Positions 28,372 to 37,643 of a stretch of DNA of 64,000 nt are shown here, in pieces. This stretch comes from Verrucomicrobiota bacterium. Its GTDB lineage: Bacteria > Verrucomicrobiota > Verrucomicrobiia > Palsa-1439. A program made the translations under genes and the position numbers. The number at the start of each line of letters is the position of its first letter. Position 1 is the first letter of the stretch. The notes below the pieces were generated by a model. That model searched no databases and had not been told where the DNA came from. It worked only from the letters and a program-made list of their open reading frames with translations. The stretch lies in contig VHCW01000009.1 of assembly GCA_016871575.1 (NCBI GenBank), positions 1 through 64,000 of the forward strand. Direction: 5' to 3'.

Positions 28372-29679
28372 ATGACTCCGGGTCCAGAATTGATGAGCCA
28401 AATCTATATGGAGTCCAAGAACACGATCTTGGCTTATCTGATTGAAAACATTGACCCGGCGCTGCTGGAGAAAGGCGAGCCGGCGTTGTTGCGCCGACGC
28501 GTGGAAGAGCTGGTGGACGAGAAACTGCGCACCGACCGTCTTCCGTTTTCCCGCCAGATGCGCAACCACTTGGTCACCGACATCGCAGATGAGATTCTGG
28601 GGTACGGGCCCATTGAGCCGCTGCTGCGCGACCCGACGGTCACGGAGGTCATGGTCAACCGCGCCGATCAGGTGTATTGCGAGCGCTTTGGCAAACTGGA
28701 ACTGACCGATGTGAAGTTTCGCAACGACGAACACATCCGCCACGTCATAGACAAGATCGTCACGCCGCTGGGCCGTCGCGTGGACGAGTCCAGCCCGATG
28801 GTGGACGCGCGGTTGCCGGATGGGTCGCGCGTGAACGCGATTGTGCCGCCGCTTTCGATCAACGGCCCGGTCTTGACGATCCGCAAGTTTGCCGTGGACC
28901 CGTTTACCGTGGACGATCTGATCGGGTTCGGCACCATGACGGCGGGCATTGCGGCATTTCTGGCTGCTGCCGTCCGTGCGAAACTGAACATCTTGATTTC
29001 CGGCGGCACCGGTTCGGGCAAGACCACGCTGTTGAACGTGATCTCCTCGTTCATTCCCGCCAACGAGCGCGTCCTTACCATTGAGGATGCCGCCGAATTG
29101 CGCTTGAACCAGCCGCATGTGGTGCGCCTGGAGTCCCGTCCGCCCAACATTGAAGGGCGGGGCGAAATCACCATTCGGGATTTGGTGCGCAACTCCCTGC
29201 GGATGCGTCCCGACCGGATCGTGGTGGGCGAGGTGCGCGGCGGCGAGGCGCTGGACATGTTGCAGGCGATGAACACCGGCCACGAAGGATCCATCTCCAC
29301 GATCCACGCCAATTCGCCGTGGGATGCCTTGGCGCGGCTGGAGACGATGGTGATGATGTCGGGCATGGAATTGCCGTCGCGCGCCATTCGGGAGCAGATT
29401 GCCTCCGCATTGCATCTGCTCGTTCACGAAAGTCGATTGAGTGATGGGAGCCGGAAGATTGTTGGCATCAGTGAGATCCATGGCATGGAAGGCAATGTGC
29501 CGGTGTTGCAGGATCTCTTTGAGTTCCGCCAGAAAGGTTTGGGTGAGGGGGGGAAAGTGGCGGGCGCCATCCATCCGACAGGAATGGTGCCGCGATTCCT
29601 CGACGTGTTCACCGCGCGCGGGATCCATCTTCCGCGGGAAATTTTTGACCAGAACTATAAGGGGCCAAGCCGTGACTGA
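28372..29679 (+). CDS. tadA: Tad secretion ATPase TadA/CpaF
   Basis: A 435-residue hexameric ATPase of the type II/IV secretion superfamily that powers pilus assembly. Walker A GGTGSGKT at residues 211-218, Asp box 'VLTIEDAAELRL', Walker B 'RIVVGEVRGGEALDMLQAMN' and His box 'GSISTIHANS'. The N-terminal all-alpha domain shows 'LGYGPIEPLLRDPTVTEVM'. Its stop overlaps the tadB GTG by 8 nt. Cytoplasmic face of the inner membrane. Confidence 0.96.
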   Translation: MTPGPELMSQIYMESKNTILAYLIENIDPALLEKGEPALLRRRVEELVDEKLRTDRLPFSRQMRNHLVTDIADEILGYGPIEPLLRDPTVTEVMVNRADQVYCERFGKLELTDVKFRNDEHIRHVIDKIVTPLGRRVDESSPMVDARLPDGSRVNAIVPPLSINGPVLTIRKFAVDPFTVDDLIGFGTMTAGIAAFLAAAVRAKLNILISGGTGSGKTTLLNVISSFIPANERVLTIEDAAELRLNQPHVVRLESRPPNIEGRGEITIRDLVRNSLRMRPDRIVVGEVRGGEALDMLQAMNTGHEGSISTIHANSPWDALARLETMVMMSGMELPSRAIREQIASALHLLVHESRLSDGSRKIVGISEIHGMEGNVPVLQDLFEFRQKGLGEGGKVAGAIHPTGMVPRFLDVFTARGIHLPREIFDQNYKGPSRD

Positions 29680-30658
29680 TCTATTATTGGTAATTTGCGG
29701 GGGAGTTGCCATCATGCTGTTCGTGGTCGGTTTCTATACGTTGTCTGTCCGCCAGAAACAGCAACTGAAGAGCCGGATCCACACCTATGCGGAGACCGAG
29801 AAAGAAATGCTGCACGGCGGTCTGGATGAAGTTGAGGGTCACAGCTTGAGCGCGAGCATTTTGCGCGGTCTGATCGGGCGCTCCTACATGGAGCGGATTG
29901 CCAGGGATCTTGTTCAGGCAGATGTGCCGCTTCGTCCCTCTGAATATCTCTTCTTGCATCTGATGTTGGGCGCAGCGGGATTTCTGCTGGGATACTACGG
30001 GTTGGAATTTCTGCACAGCGGGTTGGTGCTCGGGCTGACAGGACTGGTGTTGCCGACAATCGTTTTGCGCATACGCCAAGGTCAACGCCGCGCCAAGTTT
30101 GCCCGCCAGTTGGCGGATGCGCTCATGTTGTTGGTCAGTTCGTTGCGTTCCGGGTACAGTTTCCTGAAGGGAATGGAACTGGTTGCGACGGAAATGGACG
30201 ACCCGATCTCCAAGGAACTGAAACGCACCTTGCGTGAAGTGCATCTCGGCACGACGGTGGACCAGGCGCTGCAGAACCTTTCCAACCGCGTCAACAACAC
30301 CGACCTCGAGATCATCGTGGGTGCCTTCCTGGTGCAGCGGGATGTGGGCGGAAACCTGACGGAACTGATGGAAAAAGTCGCCGAAACCATCCGCGAACGG
30401 CTGCGCATTCAGGGCGACATTCGCGTCCTGACCGCTCAAGGCCGGATCTCGGGTGTCATTGTCGCTGCGATTCCCTTTTTGATCTTTGGGCTCATCATGC
30501 TCATCAATCCGACCTATTTTGCCATCATGCTGGAGCCGCCCGCATTTCACGTGGGACCACTGGCTGTGCCGCTGGGGGTGGTTCTGTTGATCGTGGCGAT
30601 GATCCTTCAACTACTCGGCGTCCTCTGGATATTCCGAATCGTTTCCATCAAGATCTGA
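29672..30658 (+). CDS. tadB: Tad inner-membrane platform protein TadB
   Basis: A 328-residue type II secretion F-domain protein. An N-terminal helix, a paired hydrophobic region (about 85-135), the T2SSF core ('QLADALMLLVSSLRSGYSFL', 'LREVHLGTTVDQALQNLSNR', 'GGNLTELMEKVAETIRER') and two C-terminal helices. The GTG start at 29672 overlaps tadA; earlier in-frame codons overlap tadA and are not TadB-like. It forms the platform with TadC, encoded 4 nt downstream. Confidence 0.92.
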   Translation: MTDLLLVICGGVAIMLFVVGFYTLSVRQKQQLKSRIHTYAETEKEMLHGGLDEVEGHSLSASILRGLIGRSYMERIARDLVQADVPLRPSEYLFLHLMLGAAGFLLGYYGLEFLHSGLVLGLTGLVLPTIVLRIRQGQRRAKFARQLADALMLLVSSLRSGYSFLKGMELVATEMDDPISKELKRTLREVHLGTTVDQALQNLSNRVNNTDLEIIVGAFLVQRDVGGNLTELMEKVAETIRERLRIQGDIRVLTAQGRISGVIVAAIPFLIFGLIMLINPTYFAIMLEPPAFHVGPLAVPLGVVLLIVAMILQLLGVLWIFRIVSIKI

Positions 30659-30662
30659 ACTT

Positions 30663-31598
30663 ATGCTGGAACTCACCATCATCCTTTTGTTCGCCACCAT
30701 CCTCTTGCTGGTGCTGGGCTTTTTCTACAGCAGCCCCCAGAGGACAGTGAAACGCCGCTTGGACACCATGGTGACCACAAGCCCGGACAGGACAGTCGCG
30801 GAAGAACTGCAGATTCCGTTCTTCCAACGCGTGTTTGCGCCGCTCGGCGATGGAGTGGCGCGCCTGTTGAAGAATTACACTCCCCTCGAGTTTACCCAGC
30901 GAACCCAGAAACGCCTTCTCATGGCCAACATGGACGCCCGGTGGACGCCCAATCAATTCCAAGGATTTTGTTGGCTCGGCGGCGCCGGTGGCATGATCTT
31001 GATGCTGGCGATGATGTACAACGACAGCAGCGTGCGCAATCCCGACCATTCGATCAACATTGCCACTGCCGCCACGTATCTGTTGGTGGGCGCTGCCGCC
31101 GGCTACATTCTTCCCCAGTTCGCGCTCAGCCGTCGCATCCGGCAACGTCAGGAGCAAATCTTGGCGTCACTGCCTTACTCGCTGGATCTTCTCACCATCA
31201 CCGTCGAGGCCGGCCTCGGCTTTGACGCGGCGCTCGCGTATGCCATGCGCAAGATGAAAGGGCCGCTGATGGAGGAATTTGCCAAGACCCTCAACGAAAT
31301 CCGCCTCGGCAAACCCCGTCTGGACGCGCTTGAAGACTTGGGAGCGCGCACGGGCGTTGAGGATCTCAAGCTGTTTATCACGGCTGTGGTGCATGCCAGC
31401 CGGCTCGGCGCCAGCATTACCACGACCTTGCGGGTGCAGGCCGATGCCTTGCGCACGCGCCGCCGCCAACGCGTTCAGGAACTGGCCATGAAGGCTCCCG
31501 TCAAGATGACCTTCCCGCTGGTGTTTTTGATCTTCCCGGCGCTGTTTGTGGTGGTTCTTGGCCCCGGTTTTTTAAGCGTTATGAAGCTCCTCCGCTGA
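30663..31598 (+). CDS. tadC: Tad inner-membrane platform protein TadC
   Basis: A 311-residue T2SSF-domain protein paralogous to TadB. N-terminal helix ('ELTIILLFATILLLVLGFFY'), two central helices, the F domain ('LPYSLDLLTITVEAGLGFDA', 'LNEIRLGKPRLDALEDLGAR') and a C-terminal helix ('PLVFLIFPALFVVVLGPGFL'). Typical length. Last recognisable tad gene; TadV/CpaA prepilin peptidase, TadD, RcpB/CpaD and the pseudopilins TadE/F are not found in this window. Confidence 0.92.
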   Translation: MLELTIILLFATILLLVLGFFYSSPQRTVKRRLDTMVTTSPDRTVAEELQIPFFQRVFAPLGDGVARLLKNYTPLEFTQRTQKRLLMANMDARWTPNQFQGFCWLGGAGGMILMLAMMYNDSSVRNPDHSINIATAATYLLVGAAAGYILPQFALSRRIRQRQEQILASLPYSLDLLTITVEAGLGFDAALAYAMRKMKGPLMEEFAKTLNEIRLGKPRLDALEDLGARTGVEDLKLFITAVVHASRLGASITTTLRVQADALRTRRRQRVQELAMKAPVKMTFPLVFLIFPALFVVVLGPGFLSVMKLLR

Positions 31599-31606
31599 AA
31601 AGCCGC

Positions 31607-31987
31607 ATGATTGTACGGAACCTCACCAAGAACACATTGCTTTCTGAGCGGTGCTGGTTTGCGGATTCCTTTTGGAACCGATTGGTCGGGCTGATTGGCC
31701 GTCGTTTTTTTTCTGAAGGTGAGGGGATGATCTTCGACCGGTGCCGGGCCATCCACACGTTTGGCATGCGCTTCGCCATTGATGTGGTATGGCTGAACAA
31801 GGATTTCCAAGTGCTCCGAGCCGTCGAATCCCTTTTGCCCTATCGTGTTTGCGCCCAGCCGCGGGCGGCCTTCGTCTTGGAACTGCCGGAGGGGACAATC
31901 CGCCGCACGCACACCGCCGCCGGCGACAATGTCCACTTCGATCTCAACGGATGCGCAAACTCTCCGCAGCCGCCATGTCGGGAATAG
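31607..31987 (+). CDS. DUF192 family protein
   Basis: A 126-residue protein of the DUF192 (UPF0127) family: 'FWNRLVGLIGRR', 'IHTFGMRFAIDVVWLNKD' and 'VLELPEGTI' match the family core. No signal peptide. It starts 8 nt after tadC, so it is probably in the pilus transcript; DUF192 genes are often found at the end of tad operons. Function unknown. Confidence 0.82.
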   Translation: MIVRNLTKNTLLSERCWFADSFWNRLVGLIGRRFFSEGEGMIFDRCRAIHTFGMRFAIDVVWLNKDFQVLRAVESLLPYRVCAQPRAAFVLELPEGTIRRTHTAAGDNVHFDLNGCANSPQPPCRE

Positions 31988-32013
31988 GCGGCGAAAAAGA
32001 GTTCAAAAAACTA

Positions 32014-32042
32014 TCGAGCTAAGTCCGACAGGCTGCTAGGAT
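32014..32042 (+). promoter_or_regulatory. Probable promoter of lysA
   Basis: TCGAGC (32014-32019), 17 bp and TAGGAT (32037-32042), ending 13 bp before the ATG. The -35 is weak. The -10 overlaps a sequence (AAGTCCGACAGGCTGCTAGG, 32021-32040) that may be part of a dispersed element. Confidence 0.35.
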
Positions 32043-32055
32043 ACGCGCCACTGTT

Positions 32056-33303
32056 ATGAACGCATTTCAATACAAGTCGGGTCAGTTGCATTGTGAAGAT
32101 GTCTCCGTGGCGCGATTGGCGGAGGAATTCGGCACGCCGTTGTACGTCTATAGCCGCCAACATATCGTTGGACAATGGCAGGCGCTGGACAAGGCCATGA
32201 AGCCGCTGGAACATCTGGTCTGCTACGCCGTAAAAGCCAACAGCAATTTGTCGGTGCTCCGCGCGCTGGCGGAGGCGGGGGCTGGTTTTGACATTGTGAG
32301 TGGCGGCGAACTGGAGCGCGTGATCCGCGCCGGCGGCGACCCGACGAAATGCGTGTTTGCGGGCGTTGGGAAGACGGCGATGGAAATTGAACGGGCGCTG
32401 CGTTGCGGGATTGGCTGTTTCAACGTCGAGAGCCTGCCGGAATTGTTGCGAATCGCGTCAATCGCTGACGCGATGGGGCGGCGCGCGCCGGTGGCGTTGC
32501 GGGTGAATCCGGGGGTTGATCCCGACACGCACCATTACATCTCGACGGGCAAACACGAGAGCAAGTTTGGGATTGCCCTGCAAGATGCGTTGGCGGTCTA
32601 TCGCGCGGCGGCGGAGATGCCGGGCATTGAAATTCGCGGCGTCCAGACGCACATCGGCTCGCAGATTACCAAGACGGCGCCCTACGTGCTGGCCATCCGG
32701 AAAATGTTGCCGTTGATTCAGCAGGTGCGCGCGCTGGCGCCGCAGACGCTGGAGTTTTTTGACATCGGCGGCGGTCTGGGCATCCGGTACCGCAACGAGA
32801 GACCGCCGGCGGCGGCGGCGTTTGCGGCAGCGGTGAAGCCGTTGTTGCGAAATCTTGGCTTGCGGATTGTGTTGGAACCGGGACGGTTCATCGTGGGCAA
32901 CGGCGGCGTCCTGCTGACACGCGTGCAGTACGTGAAACAAACGCCGGTGAAACGGTTTGTGATCGTGGATGCGGCCATGAACGATTTGATCCGCCCCTCA
33001 TTGTACGAGAGTTATCACGAGATTGTTCCGGTGCGAAAGTTGTCGGCCCGACGGATGTTCCAGGCTGATGTGGTCGGGCCGGTGTGCGAGTCGGGGGATT
33101 TTCTGGCGCAAGACCGGCGCATGGCAGCGGTGGGTGAGGGGGAACTGCTGGCGGTGATGAGCGCGGGCGCGTATGGAATGGCGATGTCCTCAAATTACAA
33201 TTCGCGCGGGCGCGCCGCGGAGGTCTTGGTGGATGGTCGCCGTTACGCGTTGGCGCGCCGACGGGAGGGCGTGGGCGAATTGATGCAGGCCGAAATCAGC
33301 TAG
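32056..33303 (+). CDS. lysA: Diaminopimelate decarboxylase
   Basis: A 415-residue fold-type III PLP enzyme that makes lysine from meso-diaminopimelate. The PLP lysine is in 'VCYAVKANSNLSVL' (about residue 59). 'FDIVSGGELERVIRAGGD', 'GVQTHIGSQI', 'FFDIGGGLGI', 'LEPGRFIVGNGG' and 'GPVCESGDFLAQD' (with the specificity Cys-Glu) match LysA. Full length. It is convergent with the response regulator, sharing CTAG at 33300-33303 as overlapping stops. Confidence 0.95.
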   Translation: MNAFQYKSGQLHCEDVSVARLAEEFGTPLYVYSRQHIVGQWQALDKAMKPLEHLVCYAVKANSNLSVLRALAEAGAGFDIVSGGELERVIRAGGDPTKCVFAGVGKTAMEIERALRCGIGCFNVESLPELLRIASIADAMGRRAPVALRVNPGVDPDTHHYISTGKHESKFGIALQDALAVYRAAAEMPGIEIRGVQTHIGSQITKTAPYVLAIRKMLPLIQQVRALAPQTLEFFDIGGGLGIRYRNERPPAAAAFAAAVKPLLRNLGLRIVLEPGRFIVGNGGVLLTRVQYVKQTPVKRFVIVDAAMNDLIRPSLYESYHEIVPVRKLSARRMFQADVVGPVCESGDFLAQDRRMAAVGEGELLAVMSAGAYGMAMSSNYNSRGRAAEVLVDGRRYALARRREGVGELMQAEIS

Positions 33304-33716
33304 GCCAGGAGCTGGTTCAGGCAGTCAATGAGCTTCTGAACCGGGAACGGCTTCATCAAATACTTGGAGCCGCTCTTGCAAAGGAAGAGATTGATTTGCG
33401 GGTCGGCGGCGTAACCGGTGATGAAGATGAAACGGTCGGCCAGACGAGGGTGGAGGGTCACGGCTTTGTGATAGAACTCATCCCCGCGCAGGCGCGGCAT
33501 CATCACGTCACAAACAATCGCGTCGTACTTCACCTCTTTGATTCTGTCGAGGGCGTCTTGCCCGTCGAAGGCGACATCCACGAGGAAATTCTGGTCGGCG
33601 AGAATCCACTGCAACGTGGTGGCAAGTTGACGATCGTCGTCCACGAGAAGCACAGCCTTGAAGTCGAAGGACTGCGAGCCAGCTTCCTTATTATTAAGCT
33701 CAGGGTCCGAAGTCAT
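33300..33716 (-). CDS. Single-domain response regulator
   Basis: A 138-residue receiver domain only: 'AVLLVDDDRQLATTL' carries the acidic pocket, 'YDAIVCDVMMPRL' the phosphoacceptor Asp, and 'YLMKPFP' the conserved Lys. No output domain, so it acts by protein contact, CheY/SpoA0F-like. Start 33716 is chosen because TACAGT ends 6 bp upstream, as in other genes here. An alternative ATG at 33752 has AGGGA upstream, but the extra codons run through a palindromic GCAAGCTTGC that looks repeat-derived. No histidine kinase gene is adjacent. Confidence 0.85.
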   Translation of the reverse strand: MTSDPELNNKEAGSQSFDFKAVLLVDDDRQLATTLQWILADQNFLVDVAFDGQDALDRIKEVKYDAIVCDVMMPRLRGDEFYHKAVTLHPRLADRFIFITGYAADPQINLFLCKSGSKYLMKPFPVQKLIDCLNQLLA

Positions 33717-33722
33717 GCCCAC

Positions 33723-33751
33723 ACTGTAGCGGTAGCGGAGCAAGCTTGCCA
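33723..33751 (-). promoter_or_regulatory. Possible promoter of the response regulator
   Basis: On the minus strand, TGGCAA, 17 bp and TACAGT (33728-33723), ending 6 bp before ATG 33716. The -10 is the same hexamer as for uvrC; the -35 is weak. Confidence 0.35.
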
Positions 33752-33786
33752 TCAAAAAATCCCTAAAATCGCTTCCGCGCGAAAGG

Positions 33787-33815
33787 TTGTCATTGGCAGG
33801 AAACTGTTTTATCTT
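33787..33815 (+). promoter_or_regulatory. Promoter of the rhomboid gene
   Basis: TTGTCA (33787-33792), 17 bp and TATCTT (33810-33815), ending 7 bp before the ATG at 33823. Transcription would start at or next to the start codon. Confidence 0.55.
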
Positions 33816-33822
33816 CCGCCCC

Positions 33823-34638
33823 ATGCCTGAGATTTGGGGACAAACACACAACGCACGGCGTCCGGGCGCCATTTGGGAACCGTTCGGGTCGGTGACGCAA
33901 CTGCTGATCTGGATCAATGTGGGCGTCTTTTTGCTCCAGCTTGGCAGCGCGGTGTTTGGCGCCGGGTGGATCGAATGGGTGTTTGCGTTGCACAGCGGCG
34001 GCATTCGGCGCGGATTCCTCTGGCAGCCGCTGACCTACATGTTCCTGCACGGCGGCATCTGGCATTTATTGATCAACCTGTTGGTGCTTTGGTTTTTCGG
34101 GCGCGAGGTCGAATACTTTCTCGGCCCGCGACGGTTCGCATGGTTGTATTTTGGCGGCGGGCTTGCCGGGGCGATGTTGTGGCTGGCTTTCAACTTCAGT
34201 TCCTCGATGCCGGTTCTCGGCGCCTCGGCGGGGGTGCTTGCGTGCGTGATCGCGTTTGCGACAATGTTTCCGGACCGCGAAGTGACGCTGCTGGTGTTCT
34301 TCATCCTGCCGGTCCGGCTCAAGGCGAAACACCTCGCCTTGGTCGCCATTGCGTTTGACGCGGTGCCATTGTTGCAGGGCGCCTCCACCAACGTCGCGCA
34401 CCTTGCCCACCTCGGCGGCGCGGCGCTCGGCTGGTTTTTCGTCAAGGCGCTCGGTTATGGCCGCCCCTGGCGGATTCGACGCCCGCCACCGCCGCCACCG
34501 CCGAGCGAGGAGTTCATCGAGGAGGAGGTTGACCAGATTCTGGAAAAGATTTCCCGTCATGGGCTGCAGAGCTTGACGGCTCGCGAACGCAAGATTCTTG
34601 AATCGGCGCGCGACTTGTTGCACAAACGGCGGCGGTGA
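33823..34638 (+). CDS. Rhomboid family intramembrane serine protease
   Basis: A 271-residue membrane protein. 'FLHGGIWHLLINLLVLWFFG' holds the HxxxN-type motif, 'LGASAGVLA' the catalytic Ser (about residue 135), and 'NVAHLAHLGGAALGW' the catalytic His. Six helices are visible, then a Pro-rich stretch and a C-terminal acidic/helical tail ('EEVDQILEKISRHG', 'LTARERKIL') that recurs in PVC and Bacteroidetes rhomboids (DUF6576-like). ATG 33823 is chosen because a promoter ends 7 bp upstream; the longer frame from 33787 would overlap it. Its stop overlaps the glnE start. Substrates unknown. Confidence 0.88.
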   Translation: MPEIWGQTHNARRPGAIWEPFGSVTQLLIWINVGVFLLQLGSAVFGAGWIEWVFALHSGGIRRGFLWQPLTYMFLHGGIWHLLINLLVLWFFGREVEYFLGPRRFAWLYFGGGLAGAMLWLAFNFSSSMPVLGASAGVLACVIAFATMFPDREVTLLVFFILPVRLKAKHLALVAIAFDAVPLLQGASTNVAHLAHLGGAALGWFFVKALGYGRPWRIRRPPPPPPPSEEFIEEEVDQILEKISRHGLQSLTARERKILESARDLLHKRRR

Positions 34639-37600
34639 AACAGATGGCCGGCTCCACGCGCAAACCGTCGCTCAACCGCTTGCTCGGCGACCGCCCGTTG
34701 CCGAAGGCAGCGGCGGAAAAGATCTTGCGCGCGCACGGGTTTTGCGACGCGGCGCAAATCGCGGCGGCCTTGCCGCGGTTGCATACCAACGACCAGCAGC
34801 GCCGCAGCCTGCGGTTGTTGTTGCCGCGCGTCGTTCGGGCGTGCGCGGCGTCAGCGGACCCCGACCGTGCATTCGTTCATTTCGAGCGGCTGGCCGGCGC
34901 GCTGCCGCACCCGAACATGCTTTACCGTTACCTGCTTGATGCCCCCGATGCGCTCGATCTGTTGGTGACGGTGTTCGCCCACAGCCAGTCGCTTTCCGGG
35001 ACGCTGGCGCGCAACGCCGGGTACTTCCACTTCCTGATCAGCCCGGAAACACTGCGCGCGCCCCGCACGAAAGCCTGGCTTCACGCCGAACTGTCGCGCC
35101 TCTTGCTGGCCAGCCGCAACCCGGCAGACCGCTACGACATCGTTCGCCGGTTTCGCCGGCGGGAGACGTTGCGCATCGGCGCGCGCGACCTTGTCGGACG
35201 CGCCACCGTCGAGGAAACCACCCTCGAACTTGCCAACCTTGCCGATGTCTGCCTCGACGCTGTCTTCGAGATCGCGCAACGCAAACTCGCGGCGCAATTC
35301 AAACTCGACCCGGCAGCCGCCCGTCAATTTGTCGTCGTCGGGATGGGCAAACTGGGCGGACAGGAGTTGAACTACTCCAGCGATGTGGACGTGATCTTTG
35401 TTTACGACCGGGATGGCGAACTGACACCGTCGTTGTCCCGGCAGGAATTTTACACCAAACTGGCCGAGGAGATCGTCCATGCCGTTGGGCGTCAGACCGA
35501 GGAGGGAAGCATCTTTCGGATAGACCTGCGATTGCGGCCCGAAGGCGCCACCGGCCCGCTCGCATGGTCGCTGCACAACTGCGAGACCTACTATGCTGAG
35601 CGCGGCGAGACGTGGGAACGCATGGCGCTGCTCAAAGCCCGCCCCGTCGCCGGTGACGCCGAAGTGGGACGCCAGTTCCTGGAGCTTGTGCAGCCGTTCG
35701 TGTTCACCCGGCACGCCGGCGAAAACATCGTCCAGCAAATGGCCGCCATTAAAACGCGGATCGAACGGGAAATCGTCAGCGACGGGCGCTTGACCCGGCA
35801 CGTCAAGCTCGGCATCGGCGGCATCCGCGAGATCGAGTTCATCATTCAATCCTTCCAAGTCCTGCGCGGTTCGCGCCTCGCGTGGCTGCGCGAACGCAAC
35901 TCGCTCCGCGCGCTGCCGTTGCTGGTCAAGGCCAACCTGCTCGCCGCCGCCGAGGCCGCGGCGCTGGCCAACGCCTACCGTTTCCTCCGCAACGTCGAAC
36001 ACCGGCTCCAGATGGAGATGGAACTCCAGACGCACACCATCCCGAACGAGGAACAGGCGCTCATGCGCCTCGCCCGCAGCCTCGGCTTCCAAACGGCTGA
36101 TAATTTCTACGCCACCGAACAGAAACACACTGCCGCTGTCCGACGGATTTACGAAGCCGTGCTGGCCAATGCCGACCAGCACATCAGTCCTGCCGTCGCC
36201 CAGCTTGCTGACGACAAACTTCCGGATGCGCTTCGCGACGCCGGGTTTGTTGACGTGCCCGGCGCCCTTCGTCGTGTGGCCAGCCTTCTGCACGGCTCCG
36301 GTTTCATTCACATCTCGCAGCGCACCAAGGAACTGTTTGCCGGCGTGTTCGCCCATGTGCTCGACTGTTGCCGGAAACTGGCTGATCCCGACGCGGCGTT
36401 TTTGCACTTCGAGAAGTTCGTCGCGGCCTACGGTTCGCGCGGTCTGCTGTACGAACTCTTGTTGCGAAACCCGAAACTGATCGAGGTGCTGTTGCGTCTT
36501 GGCGATGCCAGCCGTTGTTTCTCCGAAACACTCCAGCGCGAGCCGGGATTGTTTGACGAGTTGTGCCGGGGCGGCGACTTGAATCAACCCAAGAACATTG
36601 ACCGGATGTGCGACGACTTGGTTGGCGCAGTCACCAACTGCCCTGACACCCCGGCGATGGACGTGGCCCGCCAGTGGAAACGCGCCGAACTGCTGCGGAT
36701 CGGCATCGAAGACATCATGGGATTGGTGGACATTGAGTTGTTGCATCGGGAAATCAGTTCGCTGGCGGAAGCTGCGCTGCGGTTCGGCCTCCATCAGTCC
36801 CGTCGGGAATTGGGATTGACCGCCCTGCCGTTCGCCGTCATTGCGATGGGCAAGTTCGGCGGCGAGGAACTCGGCTACGGCGCCGATCTCGACGTGCTGT
36901 TCGTCGGTGAACAACAATCCGACGCGATCCGTCTGGCGGCCAAGCTCATTGAGTTCCTGTCGGCCCCAACCGGCGCCGGCGTCATGTTTGCCGTGGACGC
37001 CCGCCTGCGGCCCGACGGCGAAAAGGGCGTGCTCGCCAACTCGTTGGAAGCGCACCGTGACTACTATCGCAGCCGCGCCCAACTCTGGGAGAGGCTCGCA
37101 TTGACCCGCGCCCGCTACGTTGCCGGCGATGAGCCGCTCGGACGCAAGTTCGTCGAGATGGTCCACAACGTCGTTTATGCCGCGCCGATCACCGATGTTG
37201 ATCTTGCGGAAATCAAACGGATGCGCCGGCGCATCGAGACCGAGCGCGGCGACCAATCCCGCGCCGAGTTCGAGTTCAAGACCGGCCCCGGCGGCATGAC
37301 CGACGTGGAGTTTCTTGTCCAATCGCTTCAACTCCGGCACGGCCACGCGCACTCCGCCGTTCGCAGTCCGCAGACACTCGCCGCGCTGAACCGCCTGACC
37401 GCGCTTGGCCTCGTTGACGAGAGCGACAGCTTCGCCTTGCGCCGTCATTATCTGTTTCTCCGGCGCATCGAATCGGTGTTGCGTCGCGCCGAGAACACCG
37501 GCGTCTCACGGCTGCCGGGCGACGAACGGGAACAAACGTTGCTGGCGCGCCGGCTCGGCTTCGCGAGCGCCGCCGATTTTCTCGGCGCCTATCGGCTTGC

Positions 37601-37643
37601 GACGCGCACCGTCCGCGACATCTACAACCGCGTGATGACTTGA
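34635..37643 (+). CDS. glnE: Bifunctional glutamine synthetase adenylyltransferase/deadenylase
   Basis: A 1002-residue two-headed nucleotidyltransferase that adds or removes AMP on glutamine synthetase according to nitrogen status. Two related halves are seen: 'VGMGKLGGQELNYSSDVDVI' from about residue 235, with 'RIDLRLRPEG', and 'IAMGKFGGEELGYGADLDVL' from about residue 735, with 'AVDARLRPDGEKG'. Each is followed by a helical GlnD-type domain ('KLGIGGIREIEFIIQ', 'KTGPGGMTDVEFLVQ'). GTG 34635 overlaps the rhomboid stop; ATG 34644 is an alternative. Neither glnA nor glnB is in the window. Confidence 0.94.
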   Translation: MKQMAGSTRKPSLNRLLGDRPLPKAAAEKILRAHGFCDAAQIAAALPRLHTNDQQRRSLRLLLPRVVRACAASADPDRAFVHFERLAGALPHPNMLYRYLLDAPDALDLLVTVFAHSQSLSGTLARNAGYFHFLISPETLRAPRTKAWLHAELSRLLLASRNPADRYDIVRRFRRRETLRIGARDLVGRATVEETTLELANLADVCLDAVFEIAQRKLAAQFKLDPAAARQFVVVGMGKLGGQELNYSSDVDVIFVYDRDGELTPSLSRQEFYTKLAEEIVHAVGRQTEEGSIFRIDLRLRPEGATGPLAWSLHNCETYYAERGETWERMALLKARPVAGDAEVGRQFLELVQPFVFTRHAGENIVQQMAAIKTRIEREIVSDGRLTRHVKLGIGGIREIEFIIQSFQVLRGSRLAWLRERNSLRALPLLVKANLLAAAEAAALANAYRFLRNVEHRLQMEMELQTHTIPNEEQALMRLARSLGFQTADNFYATEQKHTAAVRRIYEAVLANADQHISPAVAQLADDKLPDALRDAGFVDVPGALRRVASLLHGSGFIHISQRTKELFAGVFAHVLDCCRKLADPDAAFLHFEKFVAAYGSRGLLYELLLRNPKLIEVLLRLGDASRCFSETLQREPGLFDELCRGGDLNQPKNIDRMCDDLVGAVTNCPDTPAMDVARQWKRAELLRIGIEDIMGLVDIELLHREISSLAEAALRFGLHQSRRELGLTALPFAVIAMGKFGGEELGYGADLDVLFVGEQQSDAIRLAAKLIEFLSAPTGAGVMFAVDARLRPDGEKGVLANSLEAHRDYYRSRAQLWERLALTRARYVAGDEPLGRKFVEMVHNVVYAAPITDVDLAEIKRMRRRIETERGDQSRAEFEFKTGPGGMTDVEFLVQSLQLRHGHAHSAVRSPQTLAALNRLTALGLVDESDSFALRRHYLFLRRIESVLRRAENTGVSRLPGDEREQTLLARRLGFASAADFLGAYRLATRTVRDIYNRVMT

